Shown: positions 54,399 through 64,000 of the stretch, piece by piece
How the letters are laid out: every line of letters starts with the position of its first letter
Position numbering within the stretch: position 1 is the first letter of the stretch
NCBI RefSeq assembly: GCF_000468095.1
Contig: NZ_ASZC01000017.1
Coordinates: 1 to 64,000, forward strand
DNA length: 64,000 bases
Source of the DNA: Pantoea sp. AS-PWVM4
GTDB taxonomy: Bacteria; Pseudomonadota; Gammaproteobacteria; Enterobacterales; Enterobacteriaceae
Direction: 5' to 3'
Notes under the pieces: model-generated
Databases searched by the model: none
Told to the model about the DNA's origin: nothing
The model's input: the letters and a program-made list of their open reading frames with translations, nothing else
Translations under genes and position numbers: made by a program

Positions 54399-55865
54399 TC
54401 AAAATGCGCTCGGGTAGTCGCCCAGCTCAATCAACACCGATTTGGTGCGCGTATAGTTTTGCAGCGTTACGATGCCGTTTTCACGCCCCAGCCCGGATTG
54501 CTTATATCCTCCCACCGGCATCGGTGCGGGTGATTCGCCCCAACTGTTGACCCAGCAGATCCCCGCTTCGAGTTGATGGGTAACACGGTGGGCGCGATTC
54601 AGGTCGCGGGTGAAAATCCCGGCGGCCAACCCCAGTTCGGTATCGTTAGCCCGGCGAATCACCTCTTCTTCGCTGTCGAACCTGAGGATGCTCATCACCG
54701 GGCCAAAGATCTCCTCACGCACAATGCGCATCTCATCATGACAATCGCTGAACACCGTTGGTTCGATATAACAACCCCGCGCCAACGGGCCGTCGATGAT
54801 GCGATGACCACCTGCCAGCAGACGTGCGCCCTGCTCCTTGCCGAGTTTCAGGTAGCTTTCGACTTTGCGGCAGTGCTGTTCGCTGACCAGTGGGCCGAAG
54901 TTCACCGAGGCATCCAGTGGATCGCCCATACGGATGCCCCGCATTTTCTCCAGCAGACGCTGCTCGAACCGGGCCTGAATACTGTGATGGACAAACACCC
55001 GGGTGCCATTGGTACATACCTGGCCGCTGCTGTAGAAATTCGCCATTAGCGCGCCATCGACGGCACGTTCCAGGTCGGCATCGGCAAACACAATCAGCGG
55101 CGATTTGCCCCCCAGTTCCATGGTGACTTCCTTCAGATTGGCGAGCGCGGCATCCGCCATCACCCGTTTACCGGTATTCACTTCGCCGGTGAAGGAGACT
55201 TTGTCGATGCGCGGATGTTGACTCAGCGCCTGCCCCACCTCACCCGCGCCCTGCACCACGTTAAATACCCCATCCGGCAATCCGGCTTCGCTGTAGATTT
55301 TTGCCAGCGCCAGGGCGCTCAGCGGCGTCACTTCGCTGGGTTTAAACACCATGGCATTGCCCGCTGCGAGGGCCGGGGCGCTTTTCCACAACGCGATTTG
55401 GATTGGGTAGTTCCATGCACCAATCCCGGCACAGACGCCCAGTGGTTCGCGCCGGGTGTACACCAGGGCTGTGTCACGCAGTGGGATCTGCTCGCCCTGC
55501 AATGCCGGAGCCAGACCGGCGTAATACTCCAGCACATCCGCTCCGGTGACGATATCAACCGCGGCAGTTTCGCTGATTGGCTTACCGGTATCCGCCGTTT
55601 CCAGTTCCGCCAGCGCCTGATTACGTTCGCGCAATAAAGCCACGGCTTTCAGCAACACGCGGCTGCGCTCCACCGGGGTATAGCTTCGCCAGATGCGCTG
55701 TCCTGCACACGCAGAGGAAACTGCACGATCGACATCTTCCTGACTGGCGGCGGTGATCTCCGCCAGCACCTGGCCGTTAGCCGGGTTGACGCTGGTAAAC
55801 AGCGGTCCGTTGCCCGGACACTCCTGACCATTGATATATAAGCCGCGGCGCGTGATCTCAGCCAT
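54399..55865 (-). CDS. betB: Betaine aldehyde dehydrogenase
   Basis: A 488-residue NAD(P)-dependent aldehyde dehydrogenase making glycine betaine, an osmoprotectant. Family motifs: catalytic Glu in [14 protein letters not shown], catalytic Cys in [14 protein letters not shown], and the cofactor region [13 protein letters not shown]. Close to E. coli BetB in length (490) and wording. It starts 9 bases after the betI stop. Confidence 0.95.
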   Translation of the reverse strand: MAEITRRGLYINGQECPGNGPLFTSVNPANGQVLAEITAASQEDVDRAVSSACAGQRIWRSYTPVERSRVLLKAVALLRERNQALAELETADTGKPISETAAVDIVTGADVLEYYAGLAPALQGEQIPLRDTALVYTRREPLGVCAGIGAWNYPIQIALWKSAPALAAGNAMVFKPSEVTPLSALALAKIYSEAGLPDGVFNVVQGAGEVGQALSQHPRIDKVSFTGEVNTGKRVMADAALANLKEVTMELGGKSPLIVFADADLERAVDGALMANFYSSGQVCTNGTRVFVHHSIQARFEQRLLEKMRGIRMGDPLDASVNFGPLVSEQHCRKVESYLKLGKEQGARLLAGGHRIIDGPLARGCYIEPTVFSDCHDEMRIVREEIFGPVMSILRFDSEEEVIRRANDTELGLAAGIFTRDLNRAHRVTHQLEAGICWVNSWGESPAPMPVGGYKQSGLGRENGIVTLQNYTRTKSVLIELGDYPSAF

Positions 55866-55874
55866 ATGTTCTCC

Positions 55875-56480
55875 TCAGGATGGGGTTGGCCCGGCGGCGG
55901 CCAGCCACAGGGCAAGATTCTGATAACAGAGCTGGCGCGCCTGCGCCAATCCCTGTGCCATTGGCTGCGGTGCTAATGTCATCCGTAGCCACAGTCCGTC
56001 AATTAACGCTGCCAGACTGCTGCCGGCCGCGCGGGCCTGCTCACGCGGCAAAACGCGGGCATATTGCGCGGTGATGTTCGACCACAGGCGTTTGTCATTA
56101 ATACGCTGCAAACGTTGCAGGTTGTCGTGATGCAGGCTGCTGGTCCAGAACACCAGCCAGGTAGTGAGCACCGGCCCTTCGACCTGCGACGGGTCGAAAT
56201 TGCCATCAATAATGGCGCGGATCTGCGCTTCCGGCGTGTCATCCGCCAGCCGTCTCTGCCGCTCCACCGCCAGATAAAGATCGGCGAGGATTTGCCGCAT
56301 ACAAGCGTCCAGCAGACCGTTTTTATCGCCAAAGTAATGGCTGACGATGCCGGTCGACACCCCGGCTTGTTTGGCTATCAGCGCGATGCTGGCCTCAGCC
56401 AGCCCCACACGGTCAATCACCGTCAGGGTCGCCTGAATCAACTGCGCCTGCCGAATGGCTTTCATTCCTGTTTTTGGCAT
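55875..56480 (-). CDS. betI: TetR-family repressor BetI
   Basis: A 201-residue TetR-type repressor. N-terminal HTH: IALIAKQAGVSTGIVSHYFGDKNGLL. The C-terminal choline-sensing domain ends with GSSLAALIDGLWLRMTLAPQP as in E. coli BetI. The start at 56480 (MPKTGMKAIRQAQLI) matches the E. coli N-terminus; the longer frame runs into its own operator. Choline relieves its repression of the bet genes. betT, which E. coli keeps divergent from betI, is absent here. Confidence 0.93.
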   Translation of the reverse strand: MPKTGMKAIRQAQLIQATLTVIDRVGLAEASIALIAKQAGVSTGIVSHYFGDKNGLLDACMRQILADLYLAVERQRRLADDTPEAQIRAIIDGNFDPSQVEGPVLTTWLVFWTSSLHHDNLQRLQRINDKRLWSNITAQYARVLPREQARAAGSSLAALIDGLWLRMTLAPQPMAQGLAQARQLCYQNLALWLAAAGPTPS

Positions 56481-56527
56481 GGTGTTCATCGGTTGTGTAT
56501 ATGGAATGTGAAAAAGTGTAGTTATTT

Positions 56528-56550
56528 TATATTGAACGTTCAATCAATAA
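56528..56550. promoter_or_regulatory. BetI operator
   Basis: The palindrome ATTGAACGTTCAAT (56531-56544) with flanks TAT and CAATA resembles the known E. coli BetI site in the betT-betI gap. It lies 48 bases upstream of betI, overlapping the expected promoter. Confidence 0.7.
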
Positions 56551-57152
56551 AAAACACCTTCTCATCCTTCCCCGCTGCTATTAGCGGAATTTGCTTTGAG
56601 GCCCTTAAAGCTGTCGCTTATGCCTGATACCGGCTTGAATGGCGTTTTTTATCTGCCTGAAAAGGGCTACGCAAACGTTTTCTTTTTTTGCATGCGAAAA
56701 TAAATCGTATTTTTGTGCGCAGGATCAACTAATTAGCGCGCTGGAATCTTTGCGCAGGTTTTTTTGTTTAATTATCAACCTATCGTGCTTAACATTACGC
56801 CATTAACAGGTTTATTTTTTGTTTATGTTTCATACAGCAGACATATCTCCTGAAATTAAGAATAATCGCAGTTTATCTCATGAAAATGATCTTAACGATC
56901 TGCAAACCAACCGATTATCCTGATATAATGTCATCACTCGGGATTTAACACTGATTAACAACTTTTTATTATTGCTTTAACCCTACCCTTCACAGGTATT
57001 TCAGCGTGTAAAAAGTACTTGCCCTGCTGGCCTGATTCAGCCAAATTAGGCGCCGTTTTTCCTATCTAATAACAATGTTGCGCAGGATTTACCCAGCCTG
57101 ACGCAGACTTAATTCCTGTCAAAAAACAGGCTATGTATAAACTGAGGTACTC
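56551..57152. other. Long AT-rich gap between betI operator and dtpA
   Basis: About 600 bases without a credible gene. It occupies the side where betT would lie. The dtpA promoter must be here. I saw no clear small ORF, hairpin with T-run or recognisable operator. Confidence 0.5.
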
Positions 57153-58658
57153 GTGTCAACTGCAAACAAACACACTGATGAGGCAGTCAGCCTCAACGCG
57201 TTCAAGCAACCGAAAGCGTTCTACCTGATCTTCTCGATCGAACTGTGGGAACGTTTTGGTTACTACGGCCTGCAAGCCATTATGGCGGTTTACCTGGTGA
57301 AACAGCTGGGGATGTCGGAAGCAGATTCCATCACCCTGTTCACCTCGTTTAGTGCGCTGGTTTACGGTTTGGTCGCCATTGGCGGCTGGCTGGGTGATAA
57401 AGTGCTGGGCACCAAACGTGTCATCGTCCTCGGGGTGATGGTTCTGGCGCTGGGTTATGCTTTTGTCGCCTTCTCCGGTCATGACACCACCATGGTGTAT
57501 GTCGGTATGGCCACCATTGCGGTGGGTAGCGGCCTGTTTAAAGCCAACCCGTCTTCCCTGCTCTCCACCTGCTACGAGAAAGACGACCCGCGTATCGACG
57601 GCGCATTCACCATGTTCTACATGTCGATCAACATCGGTTCGCTGTTCTCCATGATGCTGACACCGTGGCTGGCGGCGAAGTATGGCTGGGGCGCGGCATT
57701 CTCGCTGTCGGTTGTTGGTCTGGTGATCACCCTGCTGAACTTCCTGTTCTGTCAGCGTCTGGTGAAGGGTTACGGTTCCAAACCTGATTTCGCTCCGTTG
57801 CAGATCAACAAATTGCTGATGACGCTGGTTGGCGTGGTGGCATTGATCGCCCTGGCGACCTGGCTGCTGCATCATCAGAGCATCGCGCGCATGGCGCTGG
57901 GTGTGATCGCCATTGGTATCGTGATGGTGTTTGCCAAAGAAGCCTTTGCTTTGCAGGGCGCAGCACGTCGTAAAATGATCGTCGCCTTCCTGCTGATGGT
58001 TGAAGCCATCGTGTTCTTCGTGCTGTACATGCAGATGCCGACCTCGCTGAACTTCTTCGCCATCCGTAACGTTGAGCATGCCATTCTCGGCATCACCTTC
58101 GAGCCGGAGCAGTTCCAGGCGCTTAACCCGTTCTGGATCATGCTTGCCAGCCCGATTCTGGCAGCGGTGTACAACAAGATGGGCGACAAACTGCCAATGC
58201 CGCACAAGTTTGCCATCGGTATGGTGCTGTGTTCTGGTGCCTTCCTGGTGCTGCCGTTTGGTGCCAAATTCGCGAACGAAGCGGGCATCGTGTCGGTCAA
58301 CTGGCTGATTCTCAGCTATGCATTGCAGAGCGTGGGCGAGCTGATGATTTCTGGCCTTGGCCTGGCGATGGTGGCACAGCTGGTTCCACAGCGTCTGATG
58401 GGCTTTATCATGGGTTCATGGTTCCTGACCACCGCAGGTGCTGCGATGATCGCCGGTAAAGTGGCTAACCTGATGGCCGTGCCGAGTGATGTGACCGATC
58501 CGCACACGTCGCTGGCGGTGTACAGCCATGTGTTCCAGCAGATTGGTATCGCGACCGGGGTGATTGCTATCCTGATGCTGATCACCGCCCCGCTGCTGAA
58601 CCGCATGACACAGGACGATACCCAGACTGAATTGCAGCGCGCCAACGCCAATTCCTGA
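57153..58658 (+). CDS. dtpA: Dipeptide/tripeptide permease A
   Basis: A 501-residue proton-coupled oligopeptide transporter (POT/PTR family) with 14 predicted spans. The proton-binding motif ExxER reads [19 protein letters not shown] in the first span, and the PTR signature [15 protein letters not shown] in the fifth. Nearly the whole sequence follows E. coli DtpA. It starts with GTG and has GAGGT 6 bases upstream. It is monocistronic: a strong terminator follows. Confidence 0.96.
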   Translation: MSTANKHTDEAVSLNAFKQPKAFYLIFSIELWERFGYYGLQAIMAVYLVKQLGMSEADSITLFTSFSALVYGLVAIGGWLGDKVLGTKRVIVLGVMVLALGYAFVAFSGHDTTMVYVGMATIAVGSGLFKANPSSLLSTCYEKDDPRIDGAFTMFYMSINIGSLFSMMLTPWLAAKYGWGAAFSLSVVGLVITLLNFLFCQRLVKGYGSKPDFAPLQINKLLMTLVGVVALIALATWLLHHQSIARMALGVIAIGIVMVFAKEAFALQGAARRKMIVAFLLMVEAIVFFVLYMQMPTSLNFFAIRNVEHAILGITFEPEQFQALNPFWIMLASPILAAVYNKMGDKLPMPHKFAIGMVLCSGAFLVLPFGAKFANEAGIVSVNWLILSYALQSVGELMISGLGLAMVAQLVPQRLMGFIMGSWFLTTAGAAMIAGKVANLMAVPSDVTDPHTSLAVYSHVFQQIGIATGVIAILMLITAPLLNRMTQDDTQTELQRANANS

Positions 58659-58689
58659 TTCTGCGGTTCAGTCCGGAAAAACGATCAAG

Positions 58690-58718
58690 CCGTCATCCCC
58701 TGGGATGGCGGTTTTTTT
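58690..58718 (+). terminator. Rho-independent terminator of dtpA
   Basis: CCGTCATCCC (58690-58699) pairs with GGGATGGCGG (58702-58711) and is followed by seven T. The T-run overlaps the stop codon of the convergent gene ending at 58717. Confidence 0.88.
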
Positions 58719-59565
58719 ATGCGGCGGTGTCTGCTTGCCAGCAGGCACCCACGCCTAACCGCATCACCTGCTGCGGCGTAAACCACAAACGCCGGATAAC
58801 CTTCCCTTCTGCGTTGTTCGCGGCCCAATCGATGGTCATCTCACCCTGCAAATGCAGCGCGGTACCCAATTGCCAGTCCGGGATCAACAACGCACAGCGC
58901 GCATCCAGCAGCAAATTGCCCAGGGTATTCATATAACGGTTACCGGGAAAATCATCGAACGACAGTAACCCAGAGTCATGCCAGCGCAGAAAACCGGCAG
59001 GACCACCGCGATGTGAAATATCCATACTGCCGGACGGAGAACCGCTGGCGATAAAAAACGTTTGGCTGCGACTGAGATGCTGCCGGTCCTCAACATTTAA
59101 GGATGTGGCCTGTTCAATCTCGACCTGTTGCTCCGCCGGAAAATGCCACGGATATTGATGGATATATTGCGGACAGTTGCCAAAGCTCTCGTGAATTCGC
59201 ATCACCAGATGTTCTGGCCCGATTGCTGCAACTTCCCCACTGGCGCGGTTGCGGCGCCGCGTGGCGAAATCAATGCCGAGGATGGCCAGTGCATCGCCTT
59301 CCGCCAACGGTTGTAATAGCGCTGCACGCTGGAGCGCGTGGGTGCTGATCGCCAGGTAGTGCTCATCCAGCGGCTGGATGAAACCGGGTTCAGCCATCAA
59401 TAAATGCGCCAGCGGCCAGCCCTGGCTAGCGCGTTGCGCCAGTAGCAGATAGGGCAATTGCGCAAAGAACATCTGGTGCTGCAACGGCATCTGATCGTAA
59501 ATTGCGGCCCGTACATGGCTAAAACCTGCCAGTTGCTGGGCGCGTTGTTCACCGGGATGGAACAT
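58717..59565 (-). CDS. Pyridoxamine 5'-phosphate oxidase-like flavin-binding protein
   Basis: A 282-residue protein of the PPOX/split-barrel flavoprotein group. The C-terminal half holds the FMN-barrel stretches SMDISHRGGPAGFL, FDDFPGNRYMNTLGNLL and ARCALLIPDW. The N-terminal 100 residues are of another, unnamed type. The start at 59565 (MFHPGEQRAQ) replaces a longer frame that overlaps the gst gene heavily; even so the two overlap by 17 bases. Co-transcribed with that gst, under a divergent LysR regulator. Its reaction is unknown. Confidence 0.75.
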   Translation of the reverse strand: MFHPGEQRAQQLAGFSHVRAAIYDQMPLQHQMFFAQLPYLLLAQRASQGWPLAHLLMAEPGFIQPLDEHYLAISTHALQRAALLQPLAEGDALAILGIDFATRRRNRASGEVAAIGPEHLVMRIHESFGNCPQYIHQYPWHFPAEQQVEIEQATSLNVEDRQHLSRSQTFFIASGSPSGSMDISHRGGPAGFLRWHDSGLLSFDDFPGNRYMNTLGNLLLDARCALLIPDWQLGTALHLQGEMTIDWAANNAEGKVIRRLWFTPQQVMRLGVGACWQADTAA

Positions 59566-60175
59566 TTTCGCTTTCCTCGGGAAGGGGTAATGGCGGTAGC
59601 GACTCAAAGCCGGATAGCGCCTCGACCTGGGCCAGCCACTGACGAATAGCGGGCCACGGTTGTAATGAAATGCCGCCCTCGGGGGCACAAGCCACGTACG
59701 CGTAACAGGCCAGGTCGGCGATGGTCGGCAGCTCACCTGCCAGCCAGCGTTGCGTGCTTAAATGCGCTTCCATCTGTGGCAGAAAACGCGCCGCCACGCT
59801 GCACGCCGAGGCGTAGTCTTCCGGGGTGTGAAATTGTTTAATTAAACGCGCGGATCCAACGCCGTAACGAATCTCTCCCGCCGCTTTCCCCAGCCACAGC
59901 TGCACCTGGGCGGCAGCCACCGGCTCATCCGGCAGCCAGTGGCTGTCCGGTGCATAGCGGCGCACCAGATACACCAGAATGGCGTTACTGTCGTAAATCA
60001 CGACCTCGTCATCCACCAGCACCGGAATTTGCTGCCACGGATTCAACTGCCGAAATTCAGCTTGCTGGCGCAAAGCCGCCGCCGCTTCAATACATTGATA
60101 ATCCAGTTGCAGCATATTCAGTAATAGTCGGACACGGTGCGCATGGCCAGATAACGGTGTGCTGTACAGTTTCAT
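59549..60175 (-). CDS. Glutathione S-transferase
   Basis: A 208-residue GST: N-terminal thioredoxin-like domain (MKLYSTPLSGHAHRVRLLL, then QIPVLVDDEVVIYDSNAILVYL with the glutathione-contacting Val-Pro and Asp-Ser) and a C-terminal helical domain with LPTIADLACYAYVA (the conserved N-capping Asp). The substrate is unknown. It is first in a two-gene unit with the PPOX-like gene and divergent from a lysR gene 91 bases away, which probably controls it. It is not the gstA of E. coli, which is at 61247. Confidence 0.9.
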   Translation of the reverse strand: MKLYSTPLSGHAHRVRLLLNMLQLDYQCIEAAAALRQQAEFRQLNPWQQIPVLVDDEVVIYDSNAILVYLVRRYAPDSHWLPDEPVAAAQVQLWLGKAAGEIRYGVGSARLIKQFHTPEDYASACSVAARFLPQMEAHLSTQRWLAGELPTIADLACYAYVACAPEGGISLQPWPAIRQWLAQVEALSGFESLPPLPLPEESENVPSR

Positions 60176-60266
60176 GATGATCTCCTTTTTTGCTTAGCTT
60201 ACTCTTGTGATTTACGTAATGAAGATCGGGTTACGACAAGAGACTGTTACCAAATAAGGAATAATG

Positions 60267-61175
60267 ATGGACAGATTCGATGAGCTACAGGTGTTCGTCA
60301 CCGTCATTCAACAGGGTAGCCTGGCGGCAGCCGCCCGTCGTTTACAGCGTTCACCGCCGGTCATCACCCGTACTCTGGCGGCGCTGGAGCAGCGCTTCGG
60401 CACCACCTTAATTGAACGCACCACGCGCCAACTGGCCCCTACCGAAGCCGGTTGGCAGCTATTTGAGCAGGCGCGCCAGTTGCTGACCGACTATCAGGCC
60501 GCAATGGACAGCGCCCACCATAGCGGATTGCAAGGACTGCTGCGCGTCACTGCCCCGGTTCAGTTTGGCCGCCGCCATGTGATGCCGTTGGTGAACGCCT
60601 TCCTGGCGCTTCATCCGGAAATTCAGCTGGAATTGGTGCTGAGCGACAGCTATCAGGACTTGATCGATAACGGGCTGGATATCGCGCTACGCATCGGTGA
60701 ACTTCAGGATTCCTCGATGGTGGCACGTCGGGTCGGCGAGGTACGCAGTATGCTGATTGCCAGCCCGGATTATCTACAACGCGCAGGTATTCCGCAGCAT
60801 CCCTCCACACTGAGCGAACATGCGCTGATTGCCGGGATACGGCAGACACGAGAATGGCGATTTGCGCGTGATGTGCGGGTGCGTATTACCCCTCGACTGC
60901 GCGTGAATGAAGTGGAGAGTCAGCTGCTGGCATTACGCAGCCACCAGGGGATTGGGCGTCTACTCTCCTATCAGGTGCTGGACGATCTGCACGCGGGAAC
61001 ATTGATCCGTTTATTGCCGGAGTGGGAACCTGCCGCCTTGCCGGTACAGTTGGTGACGCAACGAGTAAGGAACATGACACCGAAAGTCCGTCAGTTCTGG
61101 GATTTTGCACTGACGCGTTTGCCCGCACTCGCCTGCTTTCATGAAGAAAATTACGCTATCAGCCACGATTCCTGA
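60267..61175 (+). CDS. LysR-family transcriptional regulator
   Basis: A 302-residue LysR protein: N-terminal winged HTH ([40 protein letters not shown]) and a two-lobed effector domain. It belongs to the large group whose N-terminus resembles DsdC/YafC-type regulators; target and ligand are unknown. The start at 60267 has AAGGA 6 bases upstream, better than the ATG just before. Divergent position suggests control of the gst-PPOX pair. Downstream gstA has its own ribosome-binding site 71 bases later. Confidence 0.9.
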   Translation: MDRFDELQVFVTVIQQGSLAAAARRLQRSPPVITRTLAALEQRFGTTLIERTTRQLAPTEAGWQLFEQARQLLTDYQAAMDSAHHSGLQGLLRVTAPVQFGRRHVMPLVNAFLALHPEIQLELVLSDSYQDLIDNGLDIALRIGELQDSSMVARRVGEVRSMLIASPDYLQRAGIPQHPSTLSEHALIAGIRQTREWRFARDVRVRITPRLRVNEVESQLLALRSHQGIGRLLSYQVLDDLHAGTLIRLLPEWEPAALPVQLVTQRVRNMTPKVRQFWDFALTRLPALACFHEENYAISHDS

Positions 61176-61246
61176 TCGGTATCACTGGCAAATCTTTTTC
61201 GCCGAATTATGCTGGTTTGATCACAACAAACCGAGGAGAGGCCATG

Positions 61247-61852
61247 ATGAAACTCTATTGTAAGCCCGGTGCCTGCTCGCTATCGCCACACATCGTGATG
61301 CGCGAATGCGGGTTGGACTTCACACAGGTTAATGTCGACCTGCAACTGAAACGTACCGAGCGAGGAGAGGATTACTGGCAGATAAACCCGAAAGGACAGG
61401 TACCGGCTTTACAGTTTGATGATGGCACGTTACTGACGGAGGGTACGGCGATTGTGCAGTATCTGGCCGATCAAAAACCCGATCGCCACCTTCTGGCGCC
61501 GACCGGGAGTCTCACCCGTTATCACACGCTGGAGTGGCTCAGTTTTATCGGTACTGAATTGCACAAAGGCTTCAGCCCCTTGTTCCGCAAGGACACCCCC
61601 GCAGAATACAAAGAGCTGGTGCGTGAGCAGCTAATCAAAAAATTCGCCATCGCAAATCAGGCGTTACAGGATAAACAGTGGCTGATGGGGCTGCGTTTTA
61701 CCGTGGCGGATGCCTATCTGTTTGTGGTGACGCGCTGGGCGCATGCGTTACAACTGGATTTGAGTGGGTTTACGGCGCTGAATAGCTGGTTTGATCGGGT
61801 GGCAGAACGCCCGGCAGTACAGGCGGCGCTGAAAGCGGAAGGTCTGATCTGA
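61247..61852 (+). CDS. gstA: Glutathione S-transferase GstA
   Basis: A 201-residue beta-class GST, the E. coli GstA length. The catalytic Cys10 of the class is in [11 protein letters not shown], and the glutathione site NPKGQVPAL and [18 protein letters not shown] is intact. His106 region reads [10 protein letters not shown]. Two ATGs lie in tandem; the second aligns with E. coli and lies 8 bases from GGAG. It precedes pdxY as in E. coli, though here convergently across a repeat. Confidence 0.93.
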   Translation: MKLYCKPGACSLSPHIVMRECGLDFTQVNVDLQLKRTERGEDYWQINPKGQVPALQFDDGTLLTEGTAIVQYLADQKPDRHLLAPTGSLTRYHTLEWLSFIGTELHKGFSPLFRKDTPAEYKELVREQLIKKFAIANQALQDKQWLMGLRFTVADAYLFVVTRWAHALQLDLSGFTALNSWFDRVAERPAVQAALKAEGLI

Positions 61853-61855
61853 TGC

Positions 61856-61883
61856 GTCGCGGCGCGATTTATCGCGCCGCGAC
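61856..61883. repeat. Single full palindrome variant of the repeat family
   Basis: GTCGCGGCGCGAT and ATCGCGCCGCGAC form a 13-base perfect stem around TT. The usual A at position 3 is C here, matched by G in the other half. It occupies the whole gap between the convergent ends of gstA and pdxY. Confidence 0.8.
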
Positions 61884-61889
61884 GGGCTG

Positions 61890-62750
61890 TTACAGTTTTT
61901 CCGCCGCGAAATGCTGCGTCGGTTGCGCAATCGCATCCTGTGCCGCCACCAGTTGCAGTTCGTACTCGCCCATTTCATGGGTTTTCAGCATGACTTCATA
62001 CACCGCTGCCGTGACGTGCTCCAGCGCATCACGCAGCGACTTGCCGTGCAGCAGATCGACCAGCAGCAGCCCGCTGGTGAGATCACCAACGCCGACCGGC
62101 TGACGTACGCCAAAATCGACCAGTGGACGGTCGATATGCCAGCATTCATCGGCAGTGACCAGCAACATCTCAAAACGGTCGCTGCGACGTCCGGCACGCG
62201 CCAGATGTTTCACCAGCACCACTTTTGGCCCCTGAGCAATCAGCTCACGAGCCGCAACCACCGCCTGTTCAACATTGGCAATGCTGTGCCCGCTCAGCAT
62301 CTCCAGCTCCAGCAGGTTCGGAGCAATAATATCGCTGGCCGGAAGCGCCATTTTGCAATGAAACTCCGCCACACCCGGCGCAACAATGCAGCCTTTTTCC
62401 GGGTGCCCCATGACCGGATCACAGAAGTACCAGGCATTCGGGTTAGCGGCTTTTACCTGGCGCACAATCTCCAGGATCTGCTCACCCTGCTCGGCGGAAC
62501 CCAGATAGCCACTCAGCACCGCATCACAGGTCTTCAATCGATCGATAGCGGCGATGCCCTGCACAATATCGGTCAGATGGGTGGCTGGCATCACGGTGCC
62601 GGTCCAGTGGCCATACTGCGTGTGGTTGGAGAACTGCACGGTATTCAGCGGCCAGACGTTGGCACCCATACGACGCATGGGAAACTCTGCCGCGCTGTTG
62701 CCAGCGTGGCCGTAAACAACATGAGACTGGATTGCGAGAATATTTTTCAT
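61890..62750 (-). CDS. pdxY: Pyridoxal kinase PdxY
   Basis: A 286-residue ribokinase-like enzyme phosphorylating pyridoxal in the vitamin B6 salvage path. [21 protein letters not shown] is the family N-terminus, YFCDPVMGH the metal/substrate loop, and [17 protein letters not shown] carries the catalytic Asp in the GxGD anion hole. The start at 62750 matches E. coli; an ATG 24 bases earlier is less likely. It lies after tyrS on the same strand, as in E. coli, but a strong terminator separates them. Confidence 0.95.
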   Translation of the reverse strand: MKNILAIQSHVVYGHAGNSAAEFPMRRMGANVWPLNTVQFSNHTQYGHWTGTVMPATHLTDIVQGIAAIDRLKTCDAVLSGYLGSAEQGEQILEIVRQVKAANPNAWYFCDPVMGHPEKGCIVAPGVAEFHCKMALPASDIIAPNLLELEMLSGHSIANVEQAVVAARELIAQGPKVVLVKHLARAGRRSDRFEMLLVTADECWHIDRPLVDFGVRQPVGVGDLTSGLLLVDLLHGKSLRDALEHVTAAVYEVMLKTHEMGEYELQLVAAQDAIAQPTQHFAAEKL

Positions 62751-62774
62751 TATTGCCCTGTACTGCCTTGCCAT

Positions 62775-62797
62775 AAAAAAGGGCCGGAAACCGGCCC
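62775..62797 (-). terminator. Rho-independent terminator of tyrS
   Basis: On the minus strand GGGCCGG-TTT-CCGGCCC is followed by TTTTTT, 9 bases after the tyrS stop and 24 before pdxY starts. pdxY therefore needs read-through or a promoter of its own. Confidence 0.85.
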
Positions 62798-62805
62798 TGA
62801 ATCGC

Positions 62806-64000
62806 TTACTGCCAGTTAATCAGGCAGTAGTGTTTTTTGCCGCGACGCAGCAGCGTGAAGCGCCCAAACAGTTTGTCGCTGTCGCTGAAACGGTATTCGG
62901 CGTCAGATTGTTTTTCACCGTTCAGAGAAACCGCGTTGGAACCGATCATGGTACGTGCCTGGCCGCGTGAAGGCACCAGCTCCGCTTTGACCAGCGCCTG
63001 TTGCAGGTCATCTTCGGCGGTCAGGTTGATGGTCGGCATACCGTCCTGTGCCAGCTGCTCGAAATCTGCTTCGGTCATATCGCTCAGGCTGCCAGAGAAC
63101 AGGCTCTCGGTGATGCGTTTGGCCGCAGTCAGGCCCGCATCGCCATGCACCAGTCGTGTCACCTGCTCGGCCAACACGTACTGCGCGCGAGGTGCGGTAC
63201 CGCTGTTTTTGTCGGCTTCTTCCAGCGCATTGATCTCTTCAATGCTCATGAAGGTGAAGAATTTCAGGAAGCGATACACATCCGCATCCGCGGTGTTGAT
63301 CCAGAACTGGTAGAACTTATACGGACTGGTTTTCTTCGCATCAAGCCACACCGCGCCGCCTTCGGTTTTACCGAACTTGGTACCGTCAGACTTGGTGATC
63401 AACGGCACGGTCAGACCCCAGGTCTGCTGCTGGTGCAGGCGACGGGTTAAATCGATACCGGAGGTGATGTTGCCCCACTGGTCGGAACCGCCAATTTGCA
63501 GCACCACACCATAACGCTTGTTCAACTCGGCAAAGTCATAACCCTGCAACAGGTTGTAGGAGAATTCGGTGTAGGAGATGCCCTGATCGTCACGGTTAAG
63601 ACGCTGTTTGACCGCTTCTTTGTTGATCATCTGGTTCACAGAGAAGTGTTTACCGATATCACGCAGGAAGGTCAGCACATTCATGCCACCAAACCAGTCA
63701 TAGTTATTGGCGGCGATGGCGCTGTTGTCGCCACAATCGAAACTGAGGAATGGCGCGACCTGATGGCGGATTTTCTCCACCCACTCGCCCACGGTTTCAG
63801 TGGTATTCAGTTTACGTTCTGCTGCTTTAAAGCTGGGATCGCCAATCAGACCGGTGGCACCACCCACCAGCGCGACCGGTTTATGTCCGGCATCCTGAAA
63901 ACGTTTCAGGCAGAGCAGCGGCACCAGATGGCCCAAGTGCAAGCTATCAGCGGTGGGATCAAAGCCGCAATAGAGTGCAATTGGCCCTTGCGCCAGTCGC
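62806..64000 (-). CDS. tyrS: Tyrosyl-tRNA synthetase, 5' part outside the window
   Basis: The frame is open to the window end, so only the C-terminal 397 residues are present; the true start lies beyond 64000. The class I signature HLGH is in the [12 protein letters not shown] segment. [11 protein letters not shown] is the KMSKS-type loop, and the tyrosine-binding [12 protein letters not shown] is intact. A C-terminal S4 RNA-binding domain follows ([20 protein letters not shown]). It charges tRNA-Tyr. Order tyrS-pdxY-gstA matches E. coli. Confidence 0.96.
   Translation of the reverse strand, partial: RLAQGPIALYCGFDPTADSLHLGHLVPLLCLKRFQDAGHKPVALVGGATGLIGDPSFKAAERKLNTTETVGEWVEKIRHQVAPFLSFDCGDNSAIAANNYDWFGGMNVLTFLRDIGKHFSVNQMINKEAVKQRLNRDDQGISYTEFSYNLLQGYDFAELNKRYGVVLQIGGSDQWGNITSGIDLTRRLHQQQTWGLTVPLITKSDGTKFGKTEGGAVWLDAKKTSPYKFYQFWINTADADVYRFLKFFTFMSIEEINALEEADKNSGTAPRAQYVLAEQVTRLVHGDAGLTAAKRITESLFSGSLSDMTEADFEQLAQDGMPTINLTAEDDLQQALVKAELVPSRGQARTMIGSNAVSLNGEKQSDAEYRFSDSDKLFGRFTLLRRGKKHYCLINWQ

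Noticed and set aside
57156..58205. A 349-codon minus-strand frame inside dtpA
   Set aside because: Antisense shadow of a well-conserved permease; rich in His/Gln/Asp with no family pattern.
1..64000. tRNA, rRNA, dif site, prophage or intact insertion sequence
   Set aside because: I looked for acceptor/anticodon patterns, the dif core, integrase and transposase genes and found none; a covariance-model scan could not be run here.

Overview
The window reads as chromosomal DNA of an enterobacterium, most likely Pantoea or a close Erwiniaceae relative. This is inferred from protein resemblance and gene order: tus, fumC-manA-ydgA, malI-malXY-add-ydgJ, cnu-ydgK-rsxABCDGE-nth and dtpA ... gstA-pdxY-tyrS follow the E. 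coli K-12 terminus-proximal order, but are interrupted by blocks that E. coli keeps elsewhere or lacks. A short palindromic intergenic repeat (core GGCGCGATTTATCGCGCC) recurs about ten times. I saw no rRNA, tRNA, CRISPR array, prophage or intact insertion sequence.

Layout. 0-3 kb: an isochorismatase-like hydrolase with a MarR regulator and a strong inverted-repeat operator, then a ydcN/ydcO-like regulator/transporter pair. 3-10.4 kb: the srfABC operon (membrane-anchored SrfA, Hsp70/actin-fold SrfB, P-loop-like SrfC) converging on a translationally coupled barnase-barstar pair. 10.5-16.1 kb: a complete rarA / oqxAB / oqxR multidrug efflux locus. 16.3-23.1 kb: an MFS transporter, tus with two Ter-like sites in front of it, fumC, manA and ydgA. 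23.2-29.4 kb: malI / malXY, add, ydgJ.

29.4-42.9 kb is a sugar-uptake block lying where E. coli has only blr between ydgJ and cnu. It holds araC, the arabinose ABC importer araFGH, divergent araBA with no araD behind it, a decayed Rpn-family gene, and the YtfQRT-YjfF furanose-type ABC importer. 43.5-50.9 kb holds cnu, ydgK, the rsx electron-transfer operon and nth. 50.9-56.5 kb adds a reductase, a CTP-synthase-like amidotransferase-fold protein whose usual catalytic His position reads Gln, and betI-betB-betA without betT. 57-64 kb holds dtpA, a PPOX-GST pair with a divergent LysR regulator, gstA, pdxY and the 3' part of tyrS, which runs off the window.

How it works together. Most operons are metabolic or stress-related and carry their own regulator next door (MarR, YdcN, RarA/OqxR, MalI, AraC, BetI, LysR), usually with a visible palindrome in the intergenic gap. 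Hairpins follow the first gene of the araFGH, ytfQ-ytfRT-yjfF and betIBA-type units and probably set uneven expression inside operons. The palindromic repeat fills six of the nine convergent gene junctions. The least understood unit is srfABC. The clearest structural novelties are the two Ter-like sites before tus, the covarying repeat family, and the doubly deleted rpn gene.
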